From Candidatus Peregrinibacteria bacterium (lineage in GTDB: Bacteria; Patescibacteriota; Gracilibacteria; UBA1369; 2-02-FULL-48-14), in contig JABHVW010000004.1 of the NCBI GenBank assembly GCA_018658105.1, positions 62,001-126,000 of the forward strand: a DNA stretch of 64,000 nt, given 5' to 3'. The translations under genes were made by a program, and so were the position numbers. Below the pieces are notes generated by a model. That model was not told where the DNA came from and ran no database searches. It worked only from the letters and a program-made list of their open reading frames with translations. This document shows, one piece after another, positions 26,784-35,343 of this stretch (the first letter of the stretch is position 1; every line of letters begins with the position of its first letter).

Positions 26784-27362
26784 TTAATACAACTCAAAAC
26801 TCTCAACCCATTCATCAAATTCACTTGCATTATAGTCAGATGAACCAGTTGGGTGCTCTGCATATAAAACAGCTGTCCACTCACCTCTATCATCAAGATA
26901 CTCTACAGGATTATCGAAAATAGCATATGAATATTGAGACGGCATAGGAACCAAACCAGCCTCCAAAGTTGTTAACATAGTCACATCTGAACCATTAATT
27001 TTTCGTGACTCCCTACCTGTAATTTCCATTGAATGCCTAGAATGCTCATTACGATCCAATAAAATTACTTCAACATCAGAAGGATCTGAAGAAAAGAGCT
27101 CCAAATAATAAACTCTCTTACCCTTTTCGTCATGCAAAGCTAAACCACCATCCATAGATTTAACCTCAAACCCATCAGGATATTCAAACTTGTAACCTTT
27201 CCCACTAAACTCATTAACCGAGTCGTCATCTAAAATATCTGGAAACACCACAAAGTCATCGCCATCCTCCACAGGAGCATCAACAGAAGGGTCATCAACA
27301 GGAACAGTACATCCAAGCAAAAACACAGAGAAGATTGAAAGAAAAAGAATATTGTATTTCAT
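26784..27362 (-). CDS. Putative lipoprotein
   Basis: A 192-aa protein with a signal peptide and lipobox FLLGC near residue 18, a very acidic linker (about 20-50), then a domain starting GKGYKFEYPDGFEV, ending FDEWVESFELY. The pattern (y.f.YP.gf....... WV.SFe) is the small beta domain of PsbP-like bacterial lipoproteins. Anchored outside the membrane. Role unknown. Confidence 0.6.
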   Translation of the reverse strand: MKYNILFLSIFSVFLLGCTVPVDDPSVDAPVEDGDDFVVFPDILDDDSVNEFSGKGYKFEYPDGFEVKSMDGGLALHDEKGKRVYYLELFSSDPSDVEVILLDRNEHSRHSMEITGRESRKINGSDVTMLTTLEAGLVPMPSQYSYAIFDNPVEYLDDRGEWTAVLYAEHPTGSSDYNASEFDEWVESFELY

Positions 27363-27416
27363 ATAAATAAATTATTAGTCAGAAGTGTAAAACAACAATG
27401 AGCTACTTTTGTTACA

Positions 27417-27842
27417 TTACTGATCCAAAATCGGAGCCAAGTTAAATCCAGAAACTTTCCAATCTTTCCCCTCTTTAACCAAATGCATTTCAATCTGCAT
27501 GCTATCACCACTTGCACCCGTTACCGTCCCACTAACATCCGAGTAAGTAACTCCATTCTCCGTTCCAATAAATCGAGAAGGAAATGTAAAAGTTGGCGTG
27601 TCAGTTAAAATTGGAAACTGCACCAAGAACTGTTCAAAAAGCTCTAAATTTGTATTTTCTTTAAAAAGCACACTCGTATCTTCATAAGCTGCACTTACCT
27701 CCCCAGATGAAAGTTCAGTAAAAAATTCCTCAGAAACTTTCACCGGCTTAGCCGTTGAGCCAAATACAAAAAAGACAAATACAAAGATTCCTAAGACAGA
27801 AAGTCCAAGAAAAGCTAAACATGTTTTTAGACCGGTTTTCAT
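27417..27842 (-). CDS. Membrane-anchored DUF4864-like protein
   Basis: A 141-aa protein with one N-terminal membrane segment (residues 7-29) and an extracytoplasmic domain of the NTF2/DUF4864 type: SEEFFTELSSGEVSAAYEDTS near 40-60, LFEQFLVQFPIL, and VKEGKDWKVSGFNL near the end. Such proteins are common as small exported accessory proteins; no activity is known. A separate transcription unit from the VOC gene upstream is possible (69-nt gap). Confidence 0.6.
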   Translation of the reverse strand: MKTGLKTCLAFLGLSVLGIFVFVFFVFGSTAKPVKVSEEFFTELSSGEVSAAYEDTSVLFKENTNLELFEQFLVQFPILTDTPTFTFPSRFIGTENGVTYSDVSGTVTGASGDSMQIEMHLVKEGKDWKVSGFNLAPILDQ

Positions 27843-27910
27843 AGTGGGTGGGTTATTTACAACAATCTACCAGAAAAAACCCACTCCCTAAAGTGCAACG
27901 AGAAATCGAA

Positions 27911-28306
27911 TTAGGTCAAATCAGTGAAAGGATTCCACGCGGCAGACCAAACATGTCCATCAGGATCTTGAAAATAACCAGCATAACCACCCCAATAAGT
28001 TTCATAGGCCTCTTTAACAATTTTCCCACCAGCAGCCCTCGCCTCTTCCATCACCTCATCAACACCCTCTTTAGAGCCCACATTATGCGCCATGACAACT
28101 CCAGAAAACTCACCAGTTGGAGCAATACCCATTTCCTTTTCATATAGATTTTTGCTGTATAGAGCCAACCAAGTCCCCTCAGCCTTAAACATCACATGGT
28201 CTTCATCCTCTTCACCATGCACCACAAAACCCAAAGCTTTATAAAACACAGCTGCGCGCTTAATATCCTCGGTTCCCAATGTAAGAAGACTAATCTTAGA
28301 TTTCAT
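27911..28306 (-). CDS. Glyoxalase/bleomycin-resistance (VOC) superfamily protein
   Basis: A 131-aa VOC-fold protein: two beta-alpha-beta-beta-beta units with DIKRAAVFYKALGF near residue 14 and YAGYFQDPDGHVWSAAWNP near the C terminus. A dimeric metal-binding or small-molecule-binding protein. The PDGH motif suggests a metal ligand, but substrate cannot be assigned; annotation as glyoxalase I would be unsafe. Confidence 0.85.
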   Translation of the reverse strand: MKSKISLLTLGTEDIKRAAVFYKALGFVVHGEEDEDHVMFKAEGTWLALYSKNLYEKEMGIAPTGEFSGVVMAHNVGSKEGVDEVMEEARAAGGKIVKEAYETYWGGYAGYFQDPDGHVWSAAWNPFTDLT

Positions 28307-28355
28307 GCCCAGATTATAACATTATGGCAGGGCCTTTACACAATGTTCGAACTAA

Positions 28356-28622
28356 TCACATTCCATAAACTTGCGAATGGCCACCCACATCCAACATGAC
28401 TACCAAAGTATAATCTTCGTATTCTTCAAATATAATCCGCACATTTCCAGTGACAGAAATTGCCCGCTTACCTTTCATCGAACCAATCAGTGCATGGTTT
28501 TTCAGCAAAGGATAGTTGACATCACTTTGAAAAAGCCGAATCCTTTCTATAACTTTATTTTGTAACTTACGATCGAGCCTCTTAAAAGCTTTCTGGAAAC
28601 TTTTATGATAATCAATCTTCAT
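28356..28622 (-). CDS. RelE/YafQ-type mRNA interferase toxin
   Basis: An 88-aa small basic protein with RelE-fold features: KSFQKAFKRLDRKLQNKVIERI helices, NHALIGSMKGKRAISVTGNVRIIFEE, and a closing LDVGGHSQVYGM. The His and Arg pattern matches YafQ/RelE toxins that cleave mRNA at the ribosome. It overlaps the antitoxin gene by 11 nt, a classic type II arrangement. Cytoplasmic; autoregulated by the antitoxin-toxin complex in known examples. Confidence 0.85.
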   Translation of the reverse strand: MKIDYHKSFQKAFKRLDRKLQNKVIERIRLFQSDVNYPLLKNHALIGSMKGKRAISVTGNVRIIFEEYEDYTLVVMLDVGGHSQVYGM

Positions 28623-28899
28623 TCTGCAACTTCTTTAAGAATTCAATAGCCTCTTCACCTTCAAAAGCCCCACTCACATTCACCCCTCGCTTCGCCTCCT
28701 CAGAAGCCTTCAAAACTTCCTGTTCCTGCTGAATCGTAAGCCCATTCTCAGTCAACAAAGAAAAAGGAATCCCCTCTGAAATAATAATCTGTTTGAGATA
28801 AACCTTGATCGCACTGCTCATATCTAAACCAACTTTATCTAAGATTTTCTTAGCAGCTTTTTTAGTTTTTGGATCAATACGAACCTGAATTGTAGACAT
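28612..28899 (-). CDS. RelB/DinJ-type antitoxin
   Basis: A 95-aa antitoxin: N-terminal ribbon-helix-helix MSTIQVRIDPKTKKAAKKILDKVGLDMSSAIKVYLKQII, the DinJ/RelB DNA-binding and dimer region, then PFSLL and a charged C-terminal helix expected to neutralise the toxin. First gene of the pair and 63 nt from the tRNA-Trp, a typical accessory location. Confidence 0.88.
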   Translation of the reverse strand: MSTIQVRIDPKTKKAAKKILDKVGLDMSSAIKVYLKQIIISEGIPFSLLTENGLTIQQEQEVLKASEEAKRGVNVSGAFEGEEAIEFLKKLQNED

Positions 28900-28961
28900 A
28901 TGAAAAGATTAATACACACCCATCATACACCACCTGTAGTGACATTGTCAATACTAGATTT

Positions 28962-29035
28962 TGGCAGGGCCAGTAGGAATTGAACCCACACCAAGGGTTT
29001 TGGAGACCCGTGTACTACCATTATACTATGGCCCT
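28962..29035 (-). tRNA. tRNA-Trp, anticodon CCA
   Basis: Minus strand: acceptor 29035-29029 with 28972-28966, 4-bp D stem, anticodon loop CTCCAAA, T arm GTGGG/CCTAC with one G-U, G discriminator and encoded CCA. One mismatch (C-U) at the base of the anticodon stem. Its 5' end overlaps the stop codon of the GIY-YIG gene by 2 nt. Confidence 0.92.
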
Positions 29036-29267
29036 ATAGTGAATCTAAATAATCTCTTCCCTTACCTGTCTTAAAGAATTTCTCCCTTAGACCTGCATCC
29101 TTTTTCTCTGCAAAACTTTCTTTATGTACTAACTTAAACGGTCTTCTGCTTCTTGTCGACTTAACTCCACCTCGATAATGCTCCTTCAATCTTCTATCCA
29201 AATTCGATGTCATGCCAACATACCGCTTCTGATCTTTCAAACTCTCCAAGACATAAACTGTATACAT
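29034..29267 (-). CDS. Small GIY-YIG nuclease domain protein
   Basis: A 77-aa single-domain GIY-YIG protein: MYTVYVLES (the GIY-like YVY), KRYVGMTSNLDRRLKEH (the YIG-like YVG with the catalytic Arg region), then REKFFKTGKGRDYL. The frame is open five codons further to 29282, but family members start at MYTVYVL, so 29267 is preferred. The domain cuts DNA in homing endonucleases and in UvrC. It fills the space between an intact tRNA-Trp and a decayed tRNA-Trp copy, which suggests a tRNA-linked mobile unit. Confidence 0.85.
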   Translation of the reverse strand: MYTVYVLESLKDQKRYVGMTSNLDRRLKEHYRGGVKSTRSRRPFKLVHKESFAEKKDAGLREKFFKTGKGRDYLDSL

Positions 29268-29280
29268 AATATCCTTTCTC

Positions 29281-29367
29281 AAGGCCAGTAGGAATTGCCC
29301 GCCCCAGGCGGGTTGGAAACCCGTGTAGTTCCCCGCCTTTGGCGGGCTGCCATTATACTATGGCCCT
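29281..29367 (-). pseudogene. Decayed tRNA-Trp copy with palindromic insertions
   Basis: The 5' acceptor and D-arm half (29367-29347) and part of the anticodon and T/acceptor 3' half match the intact tRNA-Trp at 28962-29035, including TTGGAAACCCGTGTA versus TTTGGAGACCCGTGTA and GGCCAGTAGGAATTG. Two 15-bp GC-rich palindromes (29298-29312 and 29332-29346) replace the T arm and interrupt the D arm. No cloverleaf or CCA remains. Confidence 0.75.
29298..29346. repeat. Two CCCGCC-nnn-GGCGGG palindromes
   Basis: CCCGCC-CCA-GGCGGG at 29298-29312 and CCCGCC-TTT-GGCGGG at 29332-29346, identical stems with different 3-nt loops, 19 bp apart. Their GC content contrasts sharply with the A/T-rich window and both lie inside the decayed tRNA-Trp. 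They look like insertions of a very small palindromic element. I found no further copies in this window. Confidence 0.7.
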
Positions 29368-29436
29368 TTAGCGGAGTGAATTGTAGCCAAAGAGAGACAT
29401 TTCTGCAAGAATAGAAATAATTTAAAAAGCCTCCAC

Positions 29437-30405
29437 ATGACAAATTCTATAGCAATTTTGATTGCAGCAATGTTCGGCCCACGAATCGCTGCCCGCTTAA
29501 ACATAAAAATCGGCCACAAAAAAGTAGACGAACGGCTAAAACGAATACAAAGAAAAACCCCAGACACCAGCATTCAGGTGAAAAACTGGAACTGGCTCTA
29601 CAACTCACACAGTTTCATATTAATTGCCAGCATCATCAGCCCGCTATTTTTCATAAAATACCTACACCCTGCCCTGCACGGCATTTTTCACAAAGGCGAA
29701 TTCATCTTCTACAACAACGGCCAATACCTCGCCACTTTCGTCTACATCCTTCTCATACCGCTAGCATTCAACCTCGCCTTCATTCTATTCGCCAGTCTAA
29801 ACAAAGGAATAAAAACTTATTACGCAGCACGCAATCTTCAAGATCAATTATATTTCACACAAAAACTAAAAAGAGAATCACTCACAAAACTAGCTCAAAA
29901 ATACGACATGAATCCTGTACATAATCAGAGTATAAAATCACTAACTGGCATATTAATTGTTTGGATTTTAATCAACCTGCCATTTCAAGCTCTCGCCTTA
30001 AATTCATACACACAAATTCATGAGCAAGGTGTACGAACAAGCAACATTCTCGAACTGAAAACTCGTCAATATTCCTGGGATGAAGTAGACCGAATAGACA
30101 TTCAAGCAAAATACAAAGGTGAAGATATTACACCTCAAATTCTTCTGAACTTTGCAGACGGCAAAACTACAAATATTTGGGATTTTGGCCTCGTTACACG
30201 AGAAACAAGCACTTTTACTGGAGCTCTAGAACTTGCAGATTTAAACCAAGTTGTAATTTGGCCTAGCAGCATGCCAAACATAAATCACTTTCGAGAAAAC
30301 CTACGTAAACAAATTCAAGAAGTTTTCAACTTTAATTCAGACCCATCAAATTTCATTCCAGAAGGATCCCTACTCAAACAACTAATTAACGGAGACACAT
30401 TCTAA
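29437..30405 (+). CDS. Hypothetical multi-pass membrane protein
   Basis: A 322-aa protein with about three clear membrane segments (about 60-82, 103-128, 168-188) after a short basic N terminus, then a soluble C-terminal domain. The end domain starts IHEQGVRTSNILELKTRQYSWDEVDRI, a pattern seen in membrane proteins with a bacterial PH-like domain. Plus strand among minus-strand genes; convergent with the glycosyltransferase (4-nt overlap). Function unknown. Confidence 0.65.
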   Translation: MTNSIAILIAAMFGPRIAARLNIKIGHKKVDERLKRIQRKTPDTSIQVKNWNWLYNSHSFILIASIISPLFFIKYLHPALHGIFHKGEFIFYNNGQYLATFVYILLIPLAFNLAFILFASLNKGIKTYYAARNLQDQLYFTQKLKRESLTKLAQKYDMNPVHNQSIKSLTGILIVWILINLPFQALALNSYTQIHEQGVRTSNILELKTRQYSWDEVDRIDIQAKYKGEDITPQILLNFADGKTTNIWDFGLVTRETSTFTGALELADLNQVVIWPSSMPNINHFRENLRKQIQEVFNFNSDPSNFIPEGSLLKQLINGDTF

Positions 30406-31229
30406 CCATATCGACTCGCCGAAGGGCTACGTTTTGGCAAGCGTTTAAGCTTCCATTTCCAGTAATATTTAAAAGCATCAACTATGTGAATTCGCATAAC
30501 TTTGCTTTTGAAAATCTTACTAAAACCTCCCGCAGACAAACGGCCTTCATTATGTCCAGCCTGTGTATCACCAACAAAATGCACTTCAAAGCCGCGCTCC
30601 CAAGCCGTTCTACAAATATCTACATCAGACATAAACAAGAAATAAAGCTCCTCATTCGGACCAACAAGATCCCAACATTTTCTAGTGAAAATCTGAAACG
30701 CACCCGTCAACCAATCCACCGCCTCTGATTCTTGCACATCTTTATCCCACATCAAATATCTTCGCATCCGCTTTCCAAAAAGATTCCTAAGCCACCCAGT
30801 TCTCTTAACAATTAAATCAAAAAGCCTTGGATAGTTTCTATAATTATCTTGATAAGTACCACTTGGATACTGCAAGCGCGGCGCAACAATTCCAACCTTC
30901 TTATGCTCTTTTAAATAATCCAAAAGCACCTTAAAAGTATTTTTTTCTACCCGCACATCAGGATTCAAAATACATAAGAACTTACCCTTTGCCATCTTAA
31001 ACCCAAAATTATTCCCATTCGGATAGCCTTTATTTGGAATCTCATAAAAGCGTAAATCAAACTTTAAATTTTTCTCAAATGGAATTTCTGCATTCGCTCC
31101 TTCTCGCCCATTATTCACAACAAAAACCTCTGTTTTCTCTGGCAACCAAGCCGCCTTCAAAGCAGTCAAATTTCTCGTAACCTCATGTGGGCTACCATGG
31201 TGCAATATTACTATCGAAAGATCCATCAT
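30402..31229 (-). CDS. Family 2 glycosyltransferase
   Basis: A 275-aa GT-A fold glycosyltransferase. N-terminal DLSIVILHHGSPHEVTRNLTALKAA, the nucleotide-sugar region FGFKMAKGKFLCILNPDVRVEKN (DxD equivalent PDV), and a later LTGAFQIFTRKCWDLVGPNEELYFLFMSDVDICRTAWERG block, all typical of rhamnosyltransferase-type GT2 enzymes. Cytoplasmic face; likely builds cell-surface glycan. Start overlaps the stop of the upstream glycosyltransferase by 4 nt. Confidence 0.92.
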   Translation of the reverse strand: MMDLSIVILHHGSPHEVTRNLTALKAAWLPEKTEVFVVNNGREGANAEIPFEKNLKFDLRFYEIPNKGYPNGNNFGFKMAKGKFLCILNPDVRVEKNTFKVLLDYLKEHKKVGIVAPRLQYPSGTYQDNYRNYPRLFDLIVKRTGWLRNLFGKRMRRYLMWDKDVQESEAVDWLTGAFQIFTRKCWDLVGPNEELYFLFMSDVDICRTAWERGFEVHFVGDTQAGHNEGRLSAGGFSKIFKSKVMRIHIVDAFKYYWKWKLKRLPKRSPSASRYG

Positions 31230-32218
31230 TGAAAATAAGTTAACATTTTTTTTGTAGAAACGCGTTTATTTATGCGCCTTCCAGGCACAAAAAGCAAGGC
31301 CTTAAGCCCTTCAACAAACACACTCGGATGTCTAAACAACATATACAATCCTTTCATTCCTTCAAAAATCAACATCTTAATTACGACTCTACTTCCATAT
31401 TTCCAGGTAAAATGATTCTTCAAAAGAATAAAATGATTTTTATATGAATGCCTTCTTGAGTAATCTGCTTTTCCTTTTTGCGCTTTCGTCAAATTCCCTA
31501 AAGACTGTCCACTAGTATTGGCAACAGTCCTCGCATGCCAACCCCAAGTCCTAGGAAAAATCGTGATTTTCTCACCCAAAAGCCTCAAACGATAAGCCAA
31601 ATCAATATCCTCTTTATACATCCACATCCTCGGGTCAAAAAGCTCCCAGTCGCTACCGTGCAATTTAGGTATTACCGAAGTTCGAATAATAAATGTCGCA
31701 CCCGAAATACCAAAAACTCCATTCAAATCAGCATCATATTGCCCCATATCTTCTTCCCCCTGACCTCTATCATGAAAATGGTGCCGCTTCTCTCCGACAA
31801 TCCCAAAAGAATCAATAATTTTTGTCCTCCTATGATTATCAAAATCCCAATGGTAAAGCTTTCCAACAGCCATACTAATTTTTTTATCTTTCTCCATAGA
31901 TTTCAAAACTTTCTTCACCACCGGCACATTCAAAAGCACATCATTTGTGCAACATAAATAATAATCATGACCAGGAAACTTTTTAATAATTTCACTGTTC
32001 CCTCGCCCATAACCAATATTCCCATCGTCATGCCTAAAATATTCAATCTTCGGAAATTTCTTTTTAAAAAAGTCCCGAATCTCATCGTTATGCGCCGTAT
32101 CAATCACAGCAATTGTCGCTGGCAACTCAGTTCTAAGTTGCTCCAAAATCGGAATAACCTCCTTCATATAATGAAGGTCGTTATATGTTAACAAGCCAAT
32201 TAATACTTTGGTCTTCAT
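31226..32218 (-). CDS. Family 2 glycosyltransferase
   Basis: A 330-aa GT2 enzyme. LIGLLTYNDLHYMKEVIPILEQL at the N terminus, GYGRGNSEIIKKFPGHDYYLCCTNDVLLN as donor-binding region, FGISGATFIIRTSVIPKL and EDIDLAYRLRLLGEKI as acceptor and catalytic blocks. Overlaps both neighbours by 4 nt: DUF3352 lipoprotein upstream, second glycosyltransferase downstream. The pair probably acts in one surface-polysaccharide or glycolipid pathway. Confidence 0.92.
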   Translation of the reverse strand: MKTKVLIGLLTYNDLHYMKEVIPILEQLRTELPATIAVIDTAHNDEIRDFFKKKFPKIEYFRHDDGNIGYGRGNSEIIKKFPGHDYYLCCTNDVLLNVPVVKKVLKSMEKDKKISMAVGKLYHWDFDNHRRTKIIDSFGIVGEKRHHFHDRGQGEEDMGQYDADLNGVFGISGATFIIRTSVIPKLHGSDWELFDPRMWMYKEDIDLAYRLRLLGEKITIFPRTWGWHARTVANTSGQSLGNLTKAQKGKADYSRRHSYKNHFILLKNHFTWKYGSRVVIKMLIFEGMKGLYMLFRHPSVFVEGLKALLFVPGRRINKRVSTKKMLTYFQ

Positions 32219-33855
32219 TCACTGAGCTTTAAAAATCCACCAAAATGCGTGCGAGTTGCACTACTTTCGCTGGCTAATATTCCGCCTTCAAACATAGCTA
32301 AAATGTCTTCGAGACCCAGCGCAGTGTCAGCAACACCAAGCTCTAACTGTTCACGCAAAGAGCGTAATGAGCTCGCATATCCAGACAATTCCTGAGCATC
32401 TAAAAACACCAAACCTTCACTCAATTTTCCAAGTTCCGGCGCCAATGTTTTATATAAATCACCATCCTCTAAAGTCACAAATTCTTCTTCCCAAACTTTC
32501 GCCGTAGTAATCAAAAGCCTATCGTCTGAAAGCATTCCATATGCCAAACGAATCACACTCGAAGTAACAGAAGTTGGAAGCGGAGCATGACCAGTATTAA
32601 AACCTTCAAGAGCCGTCAGATCCACATCAAGCAGATCAAACTCTGCCCCAGCAATAGTAGCTTTACCCTTTGTTACAGCACCTGGCAAACTCGCTTCAAA
32701 AAGAAACATCAAGCCCCCAATCTGCCCGTCTAACTTAGTCAAAAAATCTGCAGCCAATTCTTTATCGCTGCTCACATCAATTAAAAGTGAAACTCCAGGA
32801 ACCACTCCTTCCCCATTTTTCTGAACCGCAAGAGCATATCCCTTGTCCCAAAAACTCAAAACTTCCTCTTCAAAATCCATTGAAAAATATGCACGGAAGA
32901 AATCCTCTAAACCAGCAAACTGATTTGAGTCACCCTCCAAAGCACTAGCTAACTCAAAACTTTGCTGCAAACCAAATGATTCAAAATAAAGCATCAAATC
33001 ATCCGCCGGCATTTCTTTTGAAAGATAAGGTTTTGAACTCGGAACAGCATCAAATGCAAAGCCAAGCTCAGCCGCCTCTTCTTCATCTGCAACAATATAT
33101 ACATCAAATAAATATCCATCTTCACCTGTATTCACAGCCAAAGCCTGATAATCAATCACATTCGGAAACCCCGCACCAGTAATTCCAGCTACCGCTTCCT
33201 CGTCAGAAAAATTCCCTGGGAAAAGCACTAAGTGCAAAAGCGCATCCGCCCCTACATCAACCAACGCAGCTTGATATTCTTCATTTGACCACAAACTTTC
33301 TTCATCTTTTAAGTCGAGCATAAACAAAATATCTTCAGCACTACTAGAAGTTAAAAGCACATCTTCATACAAACCGGCATAAAAACCACCATCACTACTC
33401 ACATAAACATCCGCTTTGTTCAATTTTGTGAAATCCATTTGCCCAGAATCAACCAAAGTCTCTAAAACATTTTCCATCGCTTCTGCATCTTCTAAAGTCG
33501 CCGCCAAAAAAGCTCTCGTCTCACCTTCCACTTCAGAAGGCAAAGATCCAAAAGACATTCTGAATTCCTCACCTAGCGCAGGCAAAATATCTTCTTCAAA
33601 ATTCAAACTGCCATCCTCAGAAAGTTGAGAATCCAATTGCTCAGAAAGATAATCTAAAAACGGCTCATTATTTGTGTCGCCTTTAACCTGATAACCAAAA
33701 GTCATTCCAACCTCTTTTGGAATAAAGCTTTCAGGAATATAACCAAGATCACTTGAGTATTCAGATGGGTTTGCAGTTTTTTTCGTGGAACATCCTGCAA
33801 ATAAAACGGCGCTCATACTCAGAGCGATAAGCAAAGTTTTGGAAAATTTATTCAT
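32215..33855 (-). CDS. DUF3352 lipoprotein
   Basis: A 546-aa exported protein with lipobox VLFAGC near residue 22. The long acidic body has the DUF3352 pattern, a repeating layout of ADALLHLV, PADDLMLYFESFGL, LTKLDGQIGGLMF and a final LIRLAYGMLSDDRLLITTA. No catalytic motif. Anchored on the outer face of the membrane. It is upstream of and overlaps the glycosyltransferase pair (4 nt), so it is made with them, perhaps as a surface scaffold. Confidence 0.75.
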   Translation of the reverse strand: MNKFSKTLLIALSMSAVLFAGCSTKKTANPSEYSSDLGYIPESFIPKEVGMTFGYQVKGDTNNEPFLDYLSEQLDSQLSEDGSLNFEEDILPALGEEFRMSFGSLPSEVEGETRAFLAATLEDAEAMENVLETLVDSGQMDFTKLNKADVYVSSDGGFYAGLYEDVLLTSSSAEDILFMLDLKDEESLWSNEEYQAALVDVGADALLHLVLFPGNFSDEEAVAGITGAGFPNVIDYQALAVNTGEDGYLFDVYIVADEEEAAELGFAFDAVPSSKPYLSKEMPADDLMLYFESFGLQQSFELASALEGDSNQFAGLEDFFRAYFSMDFEEEVLSFWDKGYALAVQKNGEGVVPGVSLLIDVSSDKELAADFLTKLDGQIGGLMFLFEASLPGAVTKGKATIAGAEFDLLDVDLTALEGFNTGHAPLPTSVTSSVIRLAYGMLSDDRLLITTAKVWEEEFVTLEDGDLYKTLAPELGKLSEGLVFLDAQELSGYASSLRSLREQLELGVADTALGLEDILAMFEGGILASESSATRTHFGGFLKLSE

Positions 33856-33898
33856 GTAAAAAATCTATCACGAAACCCAAACGCATCAAAACATAATA

Positions 33899-34417
33899 TC
33901 AAAAAATTGTAGCGTGTATTTGTGAATCACCAGCCAGCTCAGGATGAAAACTGCTCGCCCAAATATTCCCCTGCCTCACAAACACAGGCACGCCATCATG
34001 ATCAATCAAGCTCTCAGCCTTAGCACCCAAAGTCTCAATTTTCGGCGCTCGAATAAAATGCCCCCTAACATTCAAATCTCCCAAAGGCATCTCTGCAAGA
34101 AAACTATCCAGCTGCCTTCCATATGCATTTCGTTTCACAACAGCATCCAAAATACGTAAATCTGCCAACAAAATCATACCAGCGCAGGTTCCATATATTT
34201 TAAAATTCTCATCAGATGCACGCTCCACAAGCCACTCATCCAAGCCATAAAGCTCCATAAACATTTTCATCACCGTGCTCTCCCCACCAGGAATCACAAG
34301 CCCCGTCAAACCTTCCACATCATCAAGCGACCTCACCCTCCTATGCGGAAACTGAAGTTCATCCAAAATATCCTCATGCTCCTTAAAGCCTCCCTGCAGT
34401 GCTAAGACTCCTATCAT
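33899..34417 (-). CDS. pdxT: Pyridoxal 5'-phosphate synthase glutaminase subunit
   Basis: A 172-aa class I glutaminase that supplies ammonia to Pdx[29 protein letters not shown], the nucleophile in [10 protein letters not shown] and the His-Glu pair in SFHPELAGD are intact. Shorter than usual (about 190) with an abrupt C terminus (IHATIF). Its start codon lies 35 nt inside pdxS in another frame; the start is supported by the family-standard MxGVLALQG beginning, so the overlap is real. Confidence 0.94.
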   Translation of the reverse strand: MIGVLALQGGFKEHEDILDELQFPHRRVRSLDDVEGLTGLVIPGGESTVMKMFMELYGLDEWLVERASDENFKIYGTCAGMILLADLRILDAVVKRNAYGRQLDSFLAEMPLGDLNVRGHFIRAPKIETLGAKAESLIDHDGVPVFVRQGNIWASSFHPELAGDSQIHATIF

Positions 34418-35297
34418 TTTCAGGTGTATTTATTGAACCTCTATCTTGCATTCGAACGTCTAAATTTTCAATTTCAAGCCCAGGCATTGCATCGCCCAAG
34501 CCTTTTGAAAGCTCAGCAAGTTTTACTGGATCTTTATAATTGATCACCGCTTGAACAATTGCATGAGCCATTTTTGCAGGATCAGAAGATTTAAATATTC
34601 CACTTCCAACAAAAACACCATCACAACCAAGTTGCATACAAAGTGCAGCATCAGCTGGTGTAGCAATTCCACCCGCAGCAAAATTCACAACCGGCAAACG
34701 GCCTAAATCTTTAACTTTTTGGACCAGTTCATAAGGAACACACATTTCAGCAGCAGCAGATTTCAAAGCCGCCTCATCCATCTCAGCAAGAGCAGCAATT
34801 TCACGATTCATAGTTTTAATATGTCTAACCGCTTCAACAATATTACCTGTTCCAGCCTCACCTTTTGTACGAATCATAGACGCACCTTCATTTATTCTTC
34901 TAAGCGCTTCACCAAGATTTCTAGCTCCACATACAAATGGCACCTTAAATTTGCTTTTGTCTACATGGTCAAATGGACATGCAGGTGTAAGAACTTCACT
35001 TTCATCTATAAAATCAACTTCAAGAGCTTGCAAAATTTCCGCTTCCATATCGTGTCCAATCCTAACCTTGGCCATAACTGGAATAGTAGACACCTCTTGA
35101 ATTTCAACAATCATTTTTGGATCAGACATTCTAGCAACTCCACCATCTCTTCGAATATCAGATGGCACACGCTCAAGAGCCATAACTGCACACGCCCCAG
35201 CCGACTCTGCCACCGATGCCTCTTTAGCATTAGTAACATCCATAATCACACCTCCTTTCAACATTTGAGCCAAACTTTGTCCAGTTACATTGTCCAT
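34383..35297 (-). CDS. pdxS: Pyridoxal 5'-phosphate synthase lyase subunit
   Basis: A 304-aa PdxS TIM barrel forming PLP from ribose-5-P, glyceraldehyde-3-P and ammonia. [36 protein letters not shown], the Schiff-base Lys in VMAKVRIGH, and the second Lys region [19 protein letters not shown] are present. With pdxT it gives a complete deoxyxylulose-independent PLP pathway and uses the ribose-5-P interconverted by the pentose phosphate genes at 13301-15328. Confidence 0.97.
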   Translation of the reverse strand: MDNVTGQSLAQMLKGGVIMDVTNAKEASVAESAGACAVMALERVPSDIRRDGGVARMSDPKMIVEIQEVSTIPVMAKVRIGHDMEAEILQALEVDFIDESEVLTPACPFDHVDKSKFKVPFVCGARNLGEALRRINEGASMIRTKGEAGTGNIVEAVRHIKTMNREIAALAEMDEAALKSAAAEMCVPYELVQKVKDLGRLPVVNFAAGGIATPADAALCMQLGCDGVFVGSGIFKSSDPAKMAHAIVQAVINYKDPVKLAELSKGLGDAMPGLEIENLDVRMQDRGSINTPENDRSLSTAGRL

Positions 35298-35343
35298 ATT
35301 AAGTGGTTATTAAGCTGTAAAGCCAAAAAAACATAAGGCAAAG

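Noticed and set aside
29281-29367. Second functional tRNA-Trp
   Set aside because: Two palindromic insertions destroy the D and T arms and no CCA is encoded.
34719-35336. 205-codon plus-strand frame opposite pdxS
   Set aside because: pdxS motifs are unmistakable on the minus strand; the antisense product is Ser/His/Asn-rich and featureless.
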